A stretch of 50,708 bases of DNA from Candidatus Woesearchaeota archaeon. Lineage in GTDB: Archaea > Nanobdellota > Nanobdellia > Woesearchaeales > ARS49. Position numbers and translations under genes: made by a program. Every line of letters starts with the position of its first letter. Position 1 is the first letter of the stretch. The notes beneath the pieces are model-generated. The model was given only the letters and a program-made list of their open reading frames with translations, searched no databases and was not told the DNA's origin. The stretch is taken from NCBI GenBank assembly GCA_016203305.1, contig JACQMY010000039.1, positions 1 through 50,708 on the forward strand. The letters are read 5' to 3'. Of this stretch, positions 47,805 to 50,708 are shown piece after piece.

Positions 47805-50708
47805 TCATTTACTAGGATGTTTAGAACTTTGTCTATTCCTGCGTGGCTTACCATTCCACATAAAAAGTTGAGCGGGCCTTCCAGTGGTATTAGTTCTAGC
47901 CGTTGCGTGTTTCCCAGAATGAACCCTTTTGAACTTCAGCGTAGCTAGCAAGACAAGCACTGCAAAAACAAGTCCAACAGACCGCACATTCCCCAACCAA
48001 TCGCGAAACACCCAAACAGGATTTGCAGAAGACCCCTGCGCATCCCTTTCTTTCATGGCAGCAACAATTGACTCCTGACGGTTGGCTATTGGCTGTCGGA
48101 CATTGGCTATTGGTGGTTGGCTAGTAGCTATTGGCTGCTTGCCAGTAGTTGGTAGTGGGTAGTTTGTAGTTTGTGAAAGCTTTGCCAAAGCCAAAGACAC
48201 CTGCCTGTTGAAAACAACCAACACCTGAACACGCAAGTCAGAAACACCATCACCAGACACATCAACATCCTTAGACTGACCAGCAGACAACACAAACTCC
48301 TGCAGAACACTCTGAACGCTCAACAACACACGATCATACTCAACGTCCAAAACAGTCAACAAGTGCGCCCCCCCATTAACATCAAAAATCACACTATCCA
48401 ACTCGCCCAAATAAGGAGTAACAAAAGCATCAGACGTCATTACAAACTCTCTACCAACCTGAACCGGAGCAGACACTATAGGACGTGACGCACCACCACC
48501 GCCACCCCCTCCAGAAGGAACCCCTGGAGTTGGCGGAACAACAGCAACATTAACCACCGTAAGCTCAGAAACAACAACAGAACCATTGCCACCAGACAAG
48601 TTCTGGAACGAAACGTTCACAGAGTTGTTTAACGTTCCGCTTGCGCCTGCACTCACGTTCACAGTGATGTTGACAGTCGTGCTACTGCCTGAAGAAAGAT
48701 TGCCCAAGAACCAAGTATTGTTGCCAACACTGGGAACAGGCTGAGAATTGTTGAACACCACACTACTTGGATACAATTCAACCAAAGTAACGTTGAATGC
48801 AGTCTCGCTGCCTGTGTTGTTGATCGTGACAGTGTAAGATAATGCAGAACCATTATTCACAGGATCAGGACTATCCGACTTAGACACGCTAATCGTAACA
48901 TTACCCAACTCACCAGCAGCATAACTCGTGAAGCTAGAAACGTTAAAGACATACACGCCGCCAGTAAAGCTCACCTCAACACACTGCGGAGGATTACACT
49001 GTTCAAACACGCCGTCATCGTTGAAATCAACACGCGGACGAGGGTCGGTGAAAGACAAACCACGCAATGTGATCTGAGCAGACGTGTTCAGGAAGGACAA
49101 GTTGGTGCTGTTCACAAAAGTATTATTGCTGCTGACGTTGAACTTTGCACGAGTTATACTGTGAGCTCCCGACATGGTGAAATTGCCGAAAAATAGACTG
49201 CCATTACGAGTGAAAAAAGTCGTGCTGTTAAATTCTGCCAAAGTATTGACGCCTGTAGAAGCCCAAACAGGCGCGACAACATCCAGCAGACCAATCTGAA
49301 GAACACTCAAGTTCATCACAGTCTCAACCAAAGTCAAACCACTCGAGTTACCAAGATAAGTCAATGTGCTATTGACAATGCGAGCATTAGTAACACCCTG
49401 CGCATACAAACTATGCACCTCCCCTGTCCCATTTGTCCGAACAATAATATTGGAAAGAGTAATCGCTGTTGCATTGGTAAGATTAATCCCAAGAGTCTGG
49501 CTACCAGAAACATTAACCGTAACATTCCTCAAAACAAAGTTAGTACCATTTTGAACTGTAATACCCGCGGCAAAAGGCCCATCAACAACCATTTGTATCG
49601 CACCCCCAAACCCATCACTGGCAGTATCAACAACCGAGAAAATCCACGCCCGCCAGTTTGATCCACTACCTGACAAAAGAACATTATTGTTCCCAAACAC
49701 TACACTAGTCGTGTTGCTAAACTCGACACCAGTATGGTTGCCAGAACTAGAAATCCCAGTGATATTCAACGTCATATTGCCAACAGTCACATTGCTCACA
49801 TTACGCACCAGAACACCAGTGCTCGCGCCATTCCCAGTCAAATTTATAGTGTTGTTATTGATAAAAACGTTCAAAGAATTGTTGACAACAAACCCGCGCA
49901 CGTTCTCACCAACAATCCCCCACATGGTGTTACCAAACGCTTGATTATCACTGCCCGAATCATCCCCATAAACATCCGCATTCACTTTGAGCAAGCTGCC
50001 ACCATCCATCGTATTACCACTGACAACAGAATCAGTGACGAACAACAATCTAATCCATCGCGCCCTATTGGTAGCAGAAGGATTATTGAACGTATTTAAC
50101 TGAACTGTCGGACCAGTGCTATTGACGACCTCCAACCCAGTATACAAGTTCAACGCAGTTCCAAACACAGTATTATTCGCTATCACAATCACTCCAGAAG
50201 AATTGATGAGAATTCCCATAACTGTCCCATCTGAACCGTTAGCAACCAAAATAATGCTCATATTTGTAATGCTGACATTCGTGCTATTGAAAACCTGCAT
50301 TCCAGTCGTAACATTCGACGCGTTCGCCTGAACAGTCGTATTCGTAATAACACTGTTCGACACGTTTGACACATTGATGCCTATCCCGAAATTACCATCT
50401 GTCGAGTTATCGATTACAACGCAGTTGCGAACAGTAACATTTGTACGACTAACTGCAAGTATCCCATACGTCCCATCCCCACCATCCTCATTCCAACGCA
50501 CAGCGAAACCGCCACAGTCAAGCACAACATTACTCGCAAGAATGTTGATCGCAGTAGAAGGACAAGTGATATTCTCAGTCAAAATCGTATCAGAAGCAAT
50601 ACTTAGCGGACAGTCTTCAACAATCAACACATTATTACTCAAAACAGTACTACCATCACTCGCATTCCGATTATCATTAGGAGTAACAGCAACAGACCAA
50701 TTATCACC
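47805..50708 (-). CDS. Giant surface protein with beta-helix, DUF11-like domain and C-terminal anchor (partial)
   Basis: The frame is open through the right edge; the track start at 50642 is only a TTG, so the true start is outside. At least 967 residues are seen. The first 480 or so are parallel beta-helix repeats (NosD/PbH1-like: NVTVRNCVV, NNTVFGTALN, VFINNNTINL), rich in Asn and Thr, so heavily N-glycosylated potential (many NxT/S). A DUF11-type domain (about 640-735: VSKSDSPDPVNNGSALSYTV) follows, then a glycine run (GGGGGGG), a region containing a translated repeat, a membrane helix and a basic tail. It is likely exported and anchored at the C-terminus. Confidence 0.82.
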   Translation of the reverse strand, partial: GDNWSVAVTPNDNRNASDGSTVLSNNVLIVEDCPLSIASDTILTENITCPSTAINILASNVVLDCGGFAVRWNEDGGDGTYGILAVSRTNVTVRNCVVIDNSTDGNFGIGINVSNVSNSVITNTTVQANASNVTTGMQVFNSTNVSITNMSIILVANGSDGTVMGILINSSGVIVIANNTVFGTALNLYTGLEVVNSTGPTVQLNTFNNPSATNRARWIRLLFVTDSVVSGNTMDGGSLLKVNADVYGDDSGSDNQAFGNTMWGIVGENVRGFVVNNSLNVFINNNTINLTGNGASTGVLVRNVSNVTVGNMTLNITGISSSGNHTGVEFSNTTSVVFGNNNVLLSGSGSNWRAWIFSVVDTASDGFGGAIQMVVDGPFAAGITVQNGTNFVLRNVTVNVSGSQTLGINLTNATAITLSNIIVRTNGTGEVHSLYAQGVTNARIVNSTLTYLGNSSGLTLVETVMNLSVLQIGLLDVVAPVWASTGVNTLAEFNSTTFFTRNGSLFFGNFTMSGAHSITRAKFNVSSNNTFVNSTNLSFLNTSAQITLRGLSFTDPRPRVDFNDDGVFEQCNPPQCVEVSFTGGVYVFNVSSFTSYAAGELGNVTISVSKSDSPDPVNNGSALSYTVTINNTGSETAFNVTLVELYPSSVVFNNSQPVPSVGNNTWFLGNLSSGSSTTVNITVNVSAGASGTLNNSVNVSFQNLSGGNGSVVVSELTVVNVAVVPPTPGVPSGGGGGGGASRPIVSAPVQVGREFVMTSDAFVTPYLGELDSVIFDVNGGAHLLTVLDVEYDRVLLSVQSVLQEFVLSAGQSKDVDVSGDGVSDLRVQVLVVFNRQVSLALAKLSQTTNYPLPTTGKQPIATSQPPIANVRQPIANRQESIVAAMKERDAQGSSANPVWVFRDWLGNVRSVGLVFAVLVLLATLKFKRVHSGKHATARTNTTGRPAQLFMWNGKPRRNRQSSKHPSK
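48079..48174. repeat. Dispersed TTGGCTATTGG repeat inside the beta-helix gene
   Basis: GGTTGGCTATTGGCTGTCGG, ACATTGGCTATTGG, TGGTTGGCTAGTAGCTATTGG and GTAGTTGGTAGTGGGTAG appear on the plus strand. Read on the minus strand they are translated as QTTNYPLPTTGKQPIA, then SQPPIAN, RQPIAN. The DNA words equal those of the intergenic tracts (TTGGCTATT). Confidence 0.7.

Noticed and set aside
1-50708. CRISPR array
   Set aside because: No set of identical repeats with regular unique spacers was seen. The TAGG/AAGG tracts are irregular and lack spacers.

Overview
The window is archaeal and most consistent with a DPANN genome, probably the Woesearchaeota/Pacearchaeota group. This is inferred from gene content, not from a search. 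Evidence: archaeal ribosomal proteins L37e, S8e, L44e and S27e; aIF2-alpha; Nop10; a PAC2-family proteasome chaperone; an archaeal LSm protein; a GINS subunit; a short diphthamide enzyme; a methanococcal-type S-layer N-terminus; TATA boxes about 22-30 nt before many start codons (leaderless genes); and GGTG-type Shine-Dalgarno motifs inside operons. The standard genetic code fits. There is little spacing, and many genes overlap by ATGA or TAATG.

Layout. 1-3.4 kb: cell-surface genes on the minus strand (S-layer protein running off the left edge, a membrane-anchored JAMM protein, two small cysteine-containing anchored proteins). 3.4-4.6 kb: a frameshifted CYTH gene, a class II tRNA with an apparent T-loop intron, tRNA-Leu(UAG) and extra copies of its 3' end. 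4.6-10 kb: L37e/LSm, then a GT2-methyltransferase-GT39 glycosylation operon, a surface propeller-like protein and a second methyltransferase. 10-16 kb: S8e, TyrRS, an M24 peptidase, nrdR-nrdJ (B12-dependent ribonucleotide reductase) and a Nudix gene. 16.3-21.4 kb: an accessory island with three toxin-antitoxin pairs (PIN/RHH, HicAB, DUF3368/UPF0175), an Lrp regulator plus a fragment of a second one, and a large unknown gene whose 5' part has two in-frame stops. 21.5-29.9 kb: cobalamin adenosyltransferase, GINS, a peroxiredoxin with a frameshift, the L44e-S27e-(AAA)-aIF2a-Nop10-PAC2 operon, enolase and a convergent phosphoglycerate mutase, NDK, and a winged-helix/Nudix fusion. 30-32.2 kb: an unassigned structured RNA candidate, a LAGLIDADG-like protein and a wHTH/RelE-type pair. 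32.2-41.9 kb: GT3 glycogen synthase, an unknown 467-residue protein, pilin-like anchored proteins, LspA, a BASS-type transporter, a HhH-GPD glycosylase and a GT4/DUF2304/GT2 group. 42-44.7 kb: a tightly overlapping DNA repair operon (OGG-type glycosylase, ASCH, SET, Nth, Nudix). 44.8-50.7 kb: an isoprenylcysteine methyltransferase-like protein, SppA, a DUF192 lipoprotein, Dph2 and a giant beta-helix surface protein running off the right edge.

Functional links. The B12-dependent reductase and the cobalamin adenosyltransferase that would supply its cofactor sit in one window. Glycosyltransferases lie beside abundant surface proteins. LspA and a lipobox-bearing DUF192 protein point to bacterial-style lipoprotein processing. 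OGG, Nth, the alkyl-base-type glycosylase and Nudix proteins point to oxidative and alkylation base repair.

The most unusual material is non-coding or repetitive: a family of degenerate TAGG/AAGG-rich tracts at eight intergenic loci, three of which supply the stop codon of the upstream gene, and one copy of which is translated inside the beta-helix gene; long perfect palindromes, two of which are translated as the tail of the DUF2304 protein; and tRNA-associated repeats. Three genes carry single-base frameshifts, which may be real decay or assembly error.
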